IMG/VR virus record: IMGVR_UViG_3300046538_000089
Location: 1-41,960 of that record
From: a virus
Direction: 5' to 3' (one strand)
Length of the DNA stretch: 41,960 bases
Below, in pieces: positions 1 to 6,157 of this stretch. The notes beneath the pieces were generated by a model. That model made no database searches. It was given only the letters and a program-made list of their open reading frames with translations, and had not been told where the DNA came from. Positions within the stretch are counted from its first letter, which is position 1. Every line of letters starts with the position of its first letter. Both the position numbers and the translations under genes were made by a program.

Positions 1-127
1 TGATGTGGACGCCCCTACCCCCGGGTGGACACCCCACACACCGTCTCTCGGTCACCCTGTCGTCTGGTCTACCGCGTTGTTAGCTCACTGTCAGGTGGCT
101 GCGCCCGCTACGGCAGTTGGTTCCAGA
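1..127. repeat. 127-bp terminal direct repeat, left copy
   Basis: The first 127 bases are identical to the last 127 (41834-41960). An overlap of exactly 127 is the usual largest k-mer of a de Bruijn assembler, so this is most likely the closure overlap of a circular contig rather than a biological terminal repeat. The unit genome is then 41,833 bp. The copy contains the last codons and stop of the HNH gene (108-127). Confidence 0.95.
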
Positions 128-518
128 TTTGGGAGGCGAGAGTTTCGGTGTTGCGGTCTTGGTGTCTCAAGGAGGCGAGGCGTGTTGCCCTCTTCAGGGC
201 TGCCTGTCGTGTCTTGTGGTCGTGATGTGGTCCGCAGAGGGGCGACCAGTTGCCGTGGTCCCACATGGCTCCACCGTCGGCGAGCTCCGTGATGTGGTCG
301 ACGACGGTTGCTGGCCCGTCGCACACTCTGCATCGTGGGTTGGTGCGGAGGTACTGGGCTGACTCTGTGCGCCACCGTGCGGTGTTGCGTCCGTCTCCGG
401 GGATGATGCGGTGTGCGCCGCTCTTCCGCTTCCGCTGGTGTCCAGCACACCGTCCTCGGTTGGTGGCGAGTTCGTCGCAGTCGAGGGCTGAGCAGCGCAT
501 GGGTGCACGGGTGGGCAT
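108..518 (-). CDS. HNH endonuclease next to terminase
   Basis: This 136-residue protein has a clear HNH fold in its C-terminal half. A CRVC zinc knuckle near residue 79 is followed by the VVDHI core His, then by NWSPLCGPHHDHKT with the second CxxH and the terminal His. A second CxxxxC pair lies near the N terminus. HNH proteins beside terminase genes (HK97 gp74 is the model) work with the large subunit in cos cleavage and packaging. This gene sits directly upstream of the small terminase gene once the genome is circularised. Its stop (TAG, 108-110) lies inside the terminal repeat, so the gene is complete. A homing endonuclease is the alternative reading, but position favours packaging. Confidence 0.85.
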   Translation of the reverse strand: MPTRAPMRCSALDCDELATNRGRCAGHQRKRKSGAHRIIPGDGRNTARWRTESAQYLRTNPRCRVCDGPATVVDHITELADGGAMWDHGNWSPLCGPHHDHKTRQAALKRATRLASLRHQDRNTETLASQIWNQLP

Positions 519-536
519 GTCCCACCCCCCTCGGTG

Positions 537-995
537 TCAGCGGAGCATAGTGACGGGTACGTCTGTGTCGGTGTCGTCGCTGCCCATGTGGGAGAACGCT
601 TTGATAGTGCCAACCTGGTCGAGGCCGATGCTGGCGTCCCGGTATTTGGCGACGATCGCGTTGTCGGTGGTGTGCACGGCGTCGGCTTCGTAGTTCGCTT
701 GGGTGGCGGACTGCCAGTCGAAGACGTACGCGTTCACCTCGGTTTCTGAGAGGCGGACGCCGAAGCGTTTCCCGCCGGTCCCGTCGGGGCCGTAGTAGTC
801 GACGGCGTACCCGAAGTACTCGCCAGCGGTGAGCTCGGCACCGAGGCCGAACGTGACGATGACCTGCCCGTCACCCTCTTCCATCACTACTGACGTGAGG
901 TGGCGTGGGGTGAGGGCTTCGGGGAACTCGGTCACGTCTTCGATCGTAGGTGCGACCGGTGACAGGTGGCGGTCGATCCAGTTGCGGAAGCTCAT
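537..995 (-). CDS. Unknown protein, possibly virion-associated
   Basis: The 152-residue acidic protein is not recognised. Alternating hydrophobic and polar stretches in the middle (for example GQVIVTFGLGAELTAGEYFG) suggest a beta-sandwich, and there is no signal peptide or membrane segment. An AGGAG ribosome site lies just before the ATG at 995. It is the last gene before the HNH endonuclease and follows the coiled-coil gene 1304-2167, so it may belong to a late virion group rather than the replication operon. The function is not known. Confidence 0.75.
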   Translation of the reverse strand: MSFRNWIDRHLSPVAPTIEDVTEFPEALTPRHLTSVVMEEGDGQVIVTFGLGAELTAGEYFGYAVDYYGPDGTGGKRFGVRLSETEVNAYVFDWQSATQANYEADAVHTTDNAIVAKYRDASIGLDQVGTIKAFSHMGSDDTDTDVPVTMLR

Positions 996-999
996 GGAG

Positions 1000-1143
1000 T
1001 CAGCTCCTGTCTTCGATCACTTCGCTCATGGCCTGGTTGATCTCGGCCACTGTCTGGGGGTGCGGGGTGAGTGGTGCCGGCCACCGGTTGGAACGCACGC
1101 GATGGCTGCTGATGTCGTCAGGCTGCTGAGCGTCGGATCGCAT
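1000..1143 (-). CDS. Small unknown protein (47 aa)
   Basis: A short hydrophilic product of 47 residues whose C-terminal half (TVAEINQAMSEVIEDRS) looks helical. The chosen ATG lies within the last 26 bases of the upstream gene (1118-1294), and the stop is 4 bases before the next gene. This tight packing is the main evidence that it is translated. The start could lie elsewhere. No family is recognised. Confidence 0.5.
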   Translation of the reverse strand: MRSDAQQPDDISSHRVRSNRWPAPLTPHPQTVAEINQAMSEVIEDRS

Positions 1144-1294
1144 CGCGCGCCTCGTGCCGGTCGCGACGTCGAGCACCGCGCTTGATGCTGCTGCGTACAC
1201 CTGCGCGCTGCAGGTACGCGAGGTACTTGCGCCCGAAGCGGCTGAAGGCATCCCACTCAGCGCCAGTGCGACGTTGCCGGTGACCCATGCTCAC
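1118..1294 (-). CDS. Small basic protein (58 aa)
   Basis: The GTG start at 1294 is preceded by a strong AGGAGG ribosome site. The 58-residue product is very basic: the N terminus reads SMGHRQRRTGAEWDAFSRFG and the rest is rich in Arg. It has two predicted short helices and no Cys pairs. High charge suggests nucleic-acid or virion contact, but no family is recognised. It lies 9 bp after the coiled-coil gene, apparently co-transcribed with it. Confidence 0.7.
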   Translation of the reverse strand: MSMGHRQRRTGAEWDAFSRFGRKYLAYLQRAGVRSSIKRGARRRDRHEARDAIRRSAA

Positions 1295-1303
1295 GGGAGC
1301 CTC

Positions 1304-2167
1304 CTACAGCTTCAAAGCGACGATCGTGACGGTGAACGTCAACGACAGGGTCACCGCTGCCTTCGCTCGGAGGGTGACGGTGACGCCTGCGGCGGTCTGG
1401 TTCTTGAACCCTGCGGGTGTGAACTGGTCGGTGCTGAGGATCGCGAGGGGCACGTAGGTGGCGTCGGGGGCTGCAGCGTCGAAGACGACGGGGACGTCGA
1501 GTGTGGCGCCGGACGCGAGGGTGACGATGGTCGCTTGCTTGCGGCCCGACGTGACGCCGGTCATCTTGTTCTCGAGAGCGGCGAGGCGGGCTGCGAGTGC
1601 CGTGTCCGCTGCGGCGCGGGCGGTCTGCTCTGCCGTGTCCGCTGCCTTGCGTGCGTCGGCTTCTGCTTTCGTCGCGGCGGCTGCGAGTGCAGCGTTCCCC
1701 GTGTCGGCGTCAGCTCGTGCGCGTGCTTCCGCAGCGTCGGCGTCCGCACGGGTCTTCGCTTCCGCTGCGTTGGCTGCAGCGCGGACGGTCGCCTCATCGC
1801 GGAGAGCCGTTTCGGCGGCAGTCATCCGGTCGGCGAGCTCGTCGTTCTCGGCGGCGAGTTGCGACGTCGCGGTGGTGAGGTTGTCGGCGAGGGCGGTGAC
1901 TTCCACCTGAACGGCTGCGAGGTCCGACCCGACCTTCTGCACGGCCGTCTTGGTGGCGGTGTCCGCGTTGCTGTTCGCGGCGAGTGCGGTGGTCAGGTCG
2001 GTGAGGTTGCCGGTGATGGTGGCGATCTGCCCGGTCTGTTGTGCGACGAGGGCTGCGAGGTCGATGAAGCGTGGGTCGCGGTTGATGACCATCTGTCGGG
2101 CGTTCTGCGCGAGGGATGCTGCTTGCTTCGCTTCGGTGAGGCCGGATCCGAAGTCGCCGCGTCTCAT
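1304..2167 (-). CDS. Alanine-rich coiled-coil protein, candidate virion fibre
   Basis: This 287-residue protein has three parts. An N-terminal segment (about 1-45) contains ARQMVINRDPRF. A long Ala/Glu/Asp/Arg-rich coiled coil (about 50-200) contains repeats such as ADADAAEARARADADTG and ends in LAALENKM. A C-terminal beta-rich domain of about 85 residues follows (TIVTLASGATLDVPVVFDA and onward). This shaft-plus-tip layout is typical of trimeric phage fibres and appendages. The start ATG at 2167 overlaps the previous stop by 4 bases. It is odd that a fibre-like gene lies far from the tail genes, next to the packaging end. A scaffold or head fibre is another option. Function is inferred from architecture only. 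Confidence 0.75.
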   Translation of the reverse strand: MRRGDFGSGLTEAKQAASLAQNARQMVINRDPRFIDLAALVAQQTGQIATITGNLTDLTTALAANSNADTATKTAVQKVGSDLAAVQVEVTALADNLTTATSQLAAENDELADRMTAAETALRDEATVRAAANAAEAKTRADADAAEARARADADTGNAALAAAATKAEADARKAADTAEQTARAAADTALAARLAALENKMTGVTSGRKQATIVTLASGATLDVPVVFDAAAPDATYVPLAILSTDQFTPAGFKNQTAAGVTVTLRAKAAVTLSLTFTVTIVALKL

Positions 2168-2466
2168 GCTCGAGCCACCGACACGATCGCGTCGGACCGG
2201 GATGTGACGGACAGGTCCACGTCGGTGTCGCCTGCGCACCAGACGCTCATCCAGGAGCCCTGCATCACGAGGGATGCATGCCCGTCACCGGGGGTGACGG
2301 ATGTTCCCTTGCGGGCGTACACGGGGTCGTCTCCGTCATGGGCGATGACCTGCAGGTTGCTGTTCCCGCGGTCTTCCATGACGACGTGCACGGTGACGGT
2401 GGTGCCGGCGGTGACCGGGAACTCGTACGCGCCTTGCTGGTCAGCGGTAATGGTGTGGTCTGCCAT
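2164..2466 (-). CDS. Small beta-rich protein (100 aa)
   Basis: The 100-residue protein consists of alternating beta strands: ADHTITADQQGAYEFPVTAG, then TVTVHVVMEDR, then VDLSVTSRSDAIVSVARA. It looks like a single immunoglobulin-like or jelly-roll domain, with no signal peptide. It overlaps the coiled-coil gene by 4 bases, so the two are probably made together and may assemble on the particle. No family is identified. Confidence 0.75.
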   Translation of the reverse strand: MADHTITADQQGAYEFPVTAGTTVTVHVVMEDRGNSNLQVIAHDGDDPVYARKGTSVTPGDGHASLVMQGSWMSVWCAGDTDVDLSVTSRSDAIVSVARA

Positions 2467-2491
2467 GAGCGCTCCTGATCAACGCTGGTGG

Positions 2492-2713
2492 TTAGTCGAC
2501 GGTGATGCCGAGGTTGCGGATGGTTTCCACGACTTCGTCGCTGTACATGCGGAGGCCGCGTGCTTCCCATGCCGCTTCAACCTGTTCGGTGGTGAAGGTG
2601 AAGTCGGCGTGTGAAGTGTTCTGGGCGATGAGGGTGAGCTGCTGTTCGATGCCGGCGAGCAGTTTCAGCTTGGCGCTGCGGTACTCGCCGAGGCTGAGGT
2701 CACCCGCGGTCAT
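2492..2713 (-). CDS. Small helical unknown protein (73 aa)
   Basis: A helical 73-residue product, with an N-terminal stretch SAKLKLLAGIEQQLTLIAQN likely to form an amphipathic helix or coiled coil. The start ATG overlaps the stop of the membrane peptide gene 2710-2817 by 4 bases, showing translational coupling. The family is not recognised. Confidence 0.7.
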   Translation of the reverse strand: MTAGDLSLGEYRSAKLKLLAGIEQQLTLIAQNTSHADFTFTTEQVEAAWEARGLRMYSDEVVETIRNLGITVD

Positions 2714-2817
2714 CGGTTGCGCCTGTTCAGCAGCTGAGCGAGGGACATCCCGATGCTCATGCCTCCGGTGAAGATGGCGACGAGCGCGAGGACGAGCGGA
2801 GCGACGTCGATCGTCAT
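2710..2817 (-). CDS. Single-span membrane peptide (35 aa)
   Basis: A 35-residue protein with one hydrophobic segment (APLVLALVAIFTGGMSIGMS) and a basic tail NRRNR, so it is predicted to span the membrane with the C terminus inside. It overlaps the flanking genes by 4 bases on each side (ATGA), which strongly supports its reality despite its length. The role is unknown; small phage membrane peptides can act in lysis or exclusion. Confidence 0.65.
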   Translation of the reverse strand: MTIDVAPLVLALVAIFTGGMSIGMSLAQLLNRRNR

Positions 2818-3020
2818 GCTGTCACCGGTTCCGGGTCGCCGTACGTGGTGGTCTTGGTCACCGTGGCGAGGGTCACGTCGGGTTCGAGCATCGCTGCACG
2901 CATGTTCGACTCGATGCGGTGGAGTTCGTTGACCGCTTCGGCCTGGTCGACGACGTACGAGCTGATCGCTTTCCCGCCACGAGCGACGGTGTACACGGTC
3001 TCCTTGATGGGCTCAGGCAC
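2814..3020 (-). CDS. Small unknown protein (68 aa)
   Basis: The GTG start at 3020 is preceded by GGGGAGGG, a good ribosome site. The 68-residue product begins PEPIKETVYTVARGGKAISS and continues with a helical middle (AEAVNELHRIESNMRAAML). No motif is recognised. A longer reading of the same frame back to 3305 exists, but it would overlap the well-supported gene 3013-3231 completely. Confidence 0.65.
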   Translation of the reverse strand: MPEPIKETVYTVARGGKAISSYVVDQAEAVNELHRIESNMRAAMLEPDVTLATVTKTTTYGDPEPVTA

Positions 3021-3231
3021 GTTTCCCTCCCCGATCGAGGTACGGGTCGAAGGTGAACCCGATCGTGGGGTGCCAGCTGGTGTCGCGTTCGTGGAAGCCG
3101 CTGGTGTCGTGGAACTCGCCGCCGGCACCGAATCGGTTGACGGCGGTCGTGACGATGGGGGAGAGCTTGCGCTCGGTCCGGCGGGTCTCCGCTCGGGCCT
3201 GCTGGCGTTGCAGCATGCGGGATGCTCGCAT
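3013..3231 (-). CDS. Small basic protein (72 aa), first gene of the left group
   Basis: AGGAGGCGACG followed by ATG gives a near-ideal ribosome site. The product starts with a strongly basic helix (RMLQRQQARAETRRTERKL) and ends in an aromatic, acidic half (HPTIGFTFDPYLDRGG). It is the first gene after the 750-bp non-coding stretch, so a promoter for the 3231-108 group should lie upstream. No family is recognised. Confidence 0.7.
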   Translation of the reverse strand: MRASRMLQRQQARAETRRTERKLSPIVTTAVNRFGAGGEFHDTSGFHERDTSWHPTIGFTFDPYLDRGGKRA

Positions 3232-3832
3232 CGTCGCCTCCTCGGTGGTGGTCGGCCGGTCTCGTCTGGGTTCCGCGGTGCCAGCAGCGGGTTACTCAGG
3301 GTCACGGCCTTGAAGGGTCCTCGTGCTCGCGCCGCGATCGTTAGGTTCGCTGTGCGGCCGGTCCCAGAGCGAGGTGCGGGATCGGCGGCTAGGTGCGGTG
3401 CTGATGCGTGTCGGCTGGCAAGAGGAAGTGTGGGGGCACAGCAGAGCGGGCAGAGGCGGCCGAGGGGTGTTTTAGGTCCTCGTCAGGGCGCATGCCCGCT
3501 CGCTGGCGGGGCGGTAGCTTTGCTCGGGTTCACCTGGCGGGCCACTGCATGAAACCGCTCAGCCGGTCTACTGGAACGCAGCGCCGAACCGGCAAAGGCG
3601 ACTGCGAGCGATGACCTGATCGCCTATCCCCGTAGCTGCACGTGGAAGACCGGCCCAACCAGTCTTGTCGGCGTTCAGGGACCTTTGACGCGTGAGCGTC
3701 CTCCCGAACCATGCGGAAGTCGAACCGCGGTTGTTGTCGCAGGCGCGGTGTGCTGCGGGTAGGTCACCACCACCATGTCGCCGGAGCCAACCCGAAGTGG
3801 CTCCGACAGCCCCATCCCAGGAGCGCTCATGG

Positions 3833-3866
3833 GAGAAGCCCCGACCTGTGAGGATCGGGGCTTCTC
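3833..3866. terminator. Strong hairpin, probable terminator of the early operon
   Basis: GAGAAGCCCCGA pairs perfectly with TCGGGGCTTCTC around a 10-base loop. It lies about 115 bp beyond the stop of the last gene of the early leftward operon (3980). There is no U-run on either side, which is common for hairpin terminators in GC-rich actinobacteria, so it could act in either direction or be an RNA structure. Confidence 0.55.
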
Positions 3867-3904
3867 GATCAGTGACCCTGATTCTTCTCAGAGATCACCT
3901 ACGT

Positions 3905-3945
3905 GATAGCAATTGTGCCACAAAAAGTGTCACTTGTGACGTGTT
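3905..3945 (-). promoter_or_regulatory. Possible leftward promoter
   Basis: Read on the minus strand, GTGACA (5 of 6 to TTGACA) is followed about 19 bases later by TGC-TATCAC, an extended -10-like element. This is the most AT-rich segment of the gap. It could drive the 3231-108 group, but the strong hairpin at 3833-3866 lies downstream, so the assignment is weak. Confidence 0.25.
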
Positions 3946-3979
3946 GCGGGCATGGTTCGGCCAGCGTGTCGCCGGGCTT

Positions 3980-4651
3980 CTACGTGGTCGTCAGCTCTTC
4001 GGCTTTTTCGGTGAGTTCGTCGCCGAGTTCCGCGACCGCTTCGAACCCGACCCACTCGGTCGCGGAGCCGATGATCTCCGGGCATGCCCTGCATGTTGCG
4101 CGCGGCCTGATCGGGTGGTCGTCGACTTTGCGGTACTCGACGATGATCGGCCACCGGAACGTGTCCCCGTTCTGGTCGGTCCAGTACTCGGACCGGCAGA
4201 CGGGGCAGCGGGTGCGGATCTCGAGCCGTTTCGGTGGTTCGAGTTGGCTGCGGATGTTCCGCACCCACCGGCGGAGTTCGTCCTCGTACCAGGCGAACGC
4301 GTCCGTCTGTGCGGCGACCGTGAACCGGATGTACCAGCGTCGCAGCGACCCGGACACGTCGTCCTTGTCCCAGGTGGCGCCGAACGTGGTGCACCAGCCG
4401 CGGACCGATGCGGTGACCAGTTGCCACTCGGCGAGGGCTTCCGACTTCACCATGTTCCGTTCACGGGCGGCGACGGACTTCGATCCGCCATCGTTGCCCG
4501 CCGACGGGGTGATCGACGCGTACAGCTGATCCAACAGGCTGGGGTGCTGCACGGAGTGAATGCCGATGTACTCACCATCGTCGGACTTCTGCGTGATGTG
4601 CTCCGTGGACGGCTTCGTGAGGACGTCCACCACGTCGAGAAGATCAGTCAC
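3980..4651 (-). CDS. Zinc-ribbon protein of unknown function
   Basis: The 223-residue product begins at a GTG (4651) that overlaps the end of the upstream gene by 8 bases. A C-terminal treble of CPVC (near residue 146) and CRAC (near residue 185) pairs forms a probable zinc ribbon. The middle carries many Trp residues (for example RRWYIRFTV), and the C terminus is a glutamate-rich helix. Similar zinc-ribbon proteins close many actinophage early operons, but I know no function. It is the last gene of the early leftward operon before the non-coding gap. Confidence 0.75.
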   Translation of the reverse strand: MTDLLDVVDVLTKPSTEHITQKSDDGEYIGIHSVQHPSLLDQLYASITPSAGNDGGSKSVAARERNMVKSEALAEWQLVTASVRGWCTTFGATWDKDDVSGSLRRWYIRFTVAAQTDAFAWYEDELRRWVRNIRSQLEPPKRLEIRTRCPVCRSEYWTDQNGDTFRWPIIVEYRKVDDHPIRPRATCRACPEIIGSATEWVGFEAVAELGDELTEKAEELTTT

Positions 4652-5144
4652 CTGTGCCGCCTTCCTCGGTTCGAGCAAGGAGGATCTGCAGGCATTCCAC
4701 GCAGGAGGTTGCCGATCGGCTGACGGTGAGCGGCTCGATTTCGGCGTATTCGCCTCGGTCCTGGTCCCACGCAGCAGGCGACGGAACGGGCGTGCCGTCG
4801 ATCGCCGTCGAAGCCCCGTACGGTGCGAAGTGCTTGACCGCGACCTCGTCGCCGTCGTACTTGCGAGGGTCATCGTTGTACCTGGTGAGGTCGTACGTGG
4901 ACATGATCGCCTCGGCCACCTTCTCCAAGTCAGACCGCAGTGCCTTCATGTGCGCAGACTCGGCCGCCGGCGTGGTCTCGAAGATGTCGGCGATGACCCC
5001 GGAGCTGCGCTCGGCGATGTCTGGACGAAGCCACTCCCTCGGAATGTCGATCTCCTCGAGGATCGAGGCGAGATCCTGCCGGATGTCCTGGTACGCGAAC
5101 GACTGCGCGGCCGACGACTTGCTGATGTCAGGTGTGTAGGTCAT
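4644..5144 (-). CDS. Unknown acidic protein (166 aa)
   Basis: A 166-residue acidic, mainly helical protein. The N-terminal half (QDIRQDLASILEEIDIPREW) looks like a helical bundle, and the C terminus contains a CVEC pair that could bind a metal with another chain. A GAGGAAG-like ribosome site precedes the ATG. It follows SSB by 14 bp and overlaps the next gene by 8 bp, so it is part of the replication operon. It is not recognised. Confidence 0.75.
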   Translation of the reverse strand: MTYTPDISKSSAAQSFAYQDIRQDLASILEEIDIPREWLRPDIAERSSGVIADIFETTPAAESAHMKALRSDLEKVAEAIMSTYDLTRYNDDPRKYDGDEVAVKHFAPYGASTAIDGTPVPSPAAWDQDRGEYAEIEPLTVSRSATSCVECLQILLARTEEGGTGD

Positions 5145-5158
5145 GCTCTTCCTCCTGC

Positions 5159-5599
5159 TCAGAACGGCGTCTCGTCGTTGAACCCGTCACCGGGCGCGGA
5201 CCAGACGTCGTTCGGCTGCTGCGAACCCTGCTGCGAGCTCTGCTGCTGACCGCCCTGCTGTCCCGTCTTCGATCGGCGGTCGTCGATGCCGATCGTCGGG
5301 TTGCGGAGGACCACGGTCGCGCCGGCGCCGTTCTTGCCCTCGTAGACCTGCACCTCCGGGTCGCCCGAGATCGTCACGTAGGTGCCTTTCTGGACTCGGC
5401 GGGCGTAGTACTCGGCGTCCTGGTCCCAGAACGTCGCCTCCGCCCACGTGGTGCCGCCGATGGTCTCGTAGCCGCCACCTTCCTGCTTCTTCGACCAGGA
5501 GTGCGCCACCCGGATCGAGAGCACCTTCTTCCCCGTCTGCGTCGTGTTCTGGCGGGGCTCAACGGCCCAACCCTCGACCGTCATCGTTGCGTTGCTCAT
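5159..5599 (-). CDS. ssb: Single-stranded DNA-binding protein
   Basis: The 146-residue protein has an OB-fold (about residues 4-105): MTVEGWAVEPRQN, then KVLSIRVAHS, the TWAEATFWDQDAEY segment typical of SSB, and TYVTISGDPEVQVYEG. A low-complexity Gln/Gly/Ser linker (about 112-130) leads to an acidic tip ending NDETPF, matching the partner-binding tail of bacterial SSBs. It coats single strands during phage replication and recombination. It overlaps gene 5596-5832 by 4 bases, within the replication operon. Recognition is secure. Confidence 0.93.
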   Translation of the reverse strand: MSNATMTVEGWAVEPRQNTTQTGKKVLSIRVAHSWSKKQEGGGYETIGGTTWAEATFWDQDAEYYARRVQKGTYVTISGDPEVQVYEGKNGAGATVVLRNPTIGIDDRRSKTGQQGGQQQSSQQGSQQPNDVWSAPGDGFNDETPF

Positions 5600-5832
5600 G
5601 CTGCGTTCTCCTTGATGTAGCGAGTGCGAAGGCCACCAGCGGAGATGCTTGTCCGCCGTCCGATGACGTCCGGGAAGATGTGGTGCGTGACCTCGATGAC
5701 GTAGTTCGGTTTGCCGTCCCATCCCTTGGTCACATCCACGACGCGGACAGTTCGTCCTGATTCGCCGCGGTGCATGTAGGCCTTGTCTGCGAACAGGTCG
5801 CCGACTGCAGGCGGCGTGTACTTCTTGCTCAT
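5596..5832 (-). CDS. Small beta-barrel-like unknown protein (78 aa)
   Basis: A 78-residue protein of probable SH3-like beta-barrel type. VGDLFADKAY begins the fold and strands TVRVVDVTKG and YVIEVTHHIF follow, ending in a basic strand (GLRTRYIKEN). Small actinobacterial proteins with this pattern are common next to phage replication genes, but the function is unknown to me. It is coupled by 4-base overlaps with ssb and the redoxin gene. Confidence 0.7.
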   Translation of the reverse strand: MSKKYTPPAVGDLFADKAYMHRGESGRTVRVVDVTKGWDGKPNYVIEVTHHIFPDVIGRRTSISAGGLRTRYIKENAA

Positions 5833-6113
5833 GCTGCGAACTCCTCGGTGTTGATGTGCTTCTGCAGGAGGTCGGGGCGGAAGCCGCCGAACACCTCGTC
5901 GGTGAACCCGCCAGGTACGGCCGGGTCTGGGGTCTGCACGACGACGATCGGCGCCGCTGCGATCCCGAGCTCACGGGCGGCGGCGATCACACCGTCGTCC
6001 TCCGCGGAGTCGTGGATGTACGGCACCTTGTGCTCCGTCAGCCACTTCTCCGTCATGCGGCACTGCACGCACGCGGGCTTCGAGTAGACACGGACGGTCT
6101 GCTGCGTGGTCAT
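5829..6113 (-). CDS. nrdH: NrdH-like glutaredoxin
   Basis: The 94-residue protein is a thioredoxin-fold redoxin. Strand VRVYSKPA leads into the redox centre CVQC (about residues 15-18), then helix RMTEKWLTEHKVPY, and the AAPIVVVQ segment holds the conserved cis-Pro. NrdH proteins use thioredoxin reductase electrons to recycle class Ib ribonucleotide reductase. No reductase gene is present here, so it would serve the host enzyme to raise dNTP supply. AAAGGA lies 8-9 bases before the ATG. Recognition is good; the substrate is inferred. Confidence 0.88.
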   Translation of the reverse strand: MTTQQTVRVYSKPACVQCRMTEKWLTEHKVPYIHDSAEDDGVIAAARELGIAAAPIVVVQTPDPAVPGGFTDEVFGGFRPDLLQKHINTEEFAA

Positions 6114-6157
6114 GGGATTGTCCTTTCGGGTGGGTTCTGGTTGTTGGTCTGGTGTGG

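Larger units (their letters stand above)
3232..3979. other. Long non-coding stretch with hairpins
   Basis: No open frame here has a good ribosome site or protein-like composition on either strand, unlike the rest of the genome. Visible elements are a 12-bp-stem hairpin at 3833-3866, an 8-bp-stem hairpin at 3782-3805, a small GACGC-GTGA-GCGTC hairpin at 3687-3700, and an AT-richer island around 3905-3940. It may hold the terminator of the early operon, the promoter of the left group, or a small RNA or replication origin. I cannot decide between these. Confidence 0.6.

Noticed and set aside
1-127. True direct terminal repeats of a linear virion genome
   Set aside because: The length is exactly 127, a common assembly k-mer, and terminase and HNH types suggest cos packaging. 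Short of coverage data, a join artefact is simpler.
1154-2614. A 486-codon open frame on the plus strand opposite the coiled-coil gene
   Set aside because: It is the antisense shadow of GC-rich coding sequence, with no ribosome site, composition dominated by Gly/Val/Arg/Cys, and it crosses several well-supported minus-strand genes.
2814-3305. A longer version of gene 2814-3020 starting at 3305
   Set aside because: The extra 95 codons are Pro/Ser/Arg-rich and lie out of frame over gene 3013-3231, which has an AGGAGG ribosome site. The GTG at 3020 has its own good site.
3700-3780. A tRNA-like T-arm (GGTTCGAC) on the minus strand in the non-coding gap
   Set aside because: The flanking bases do not pair as a T-stem and no anticodon arm fits.
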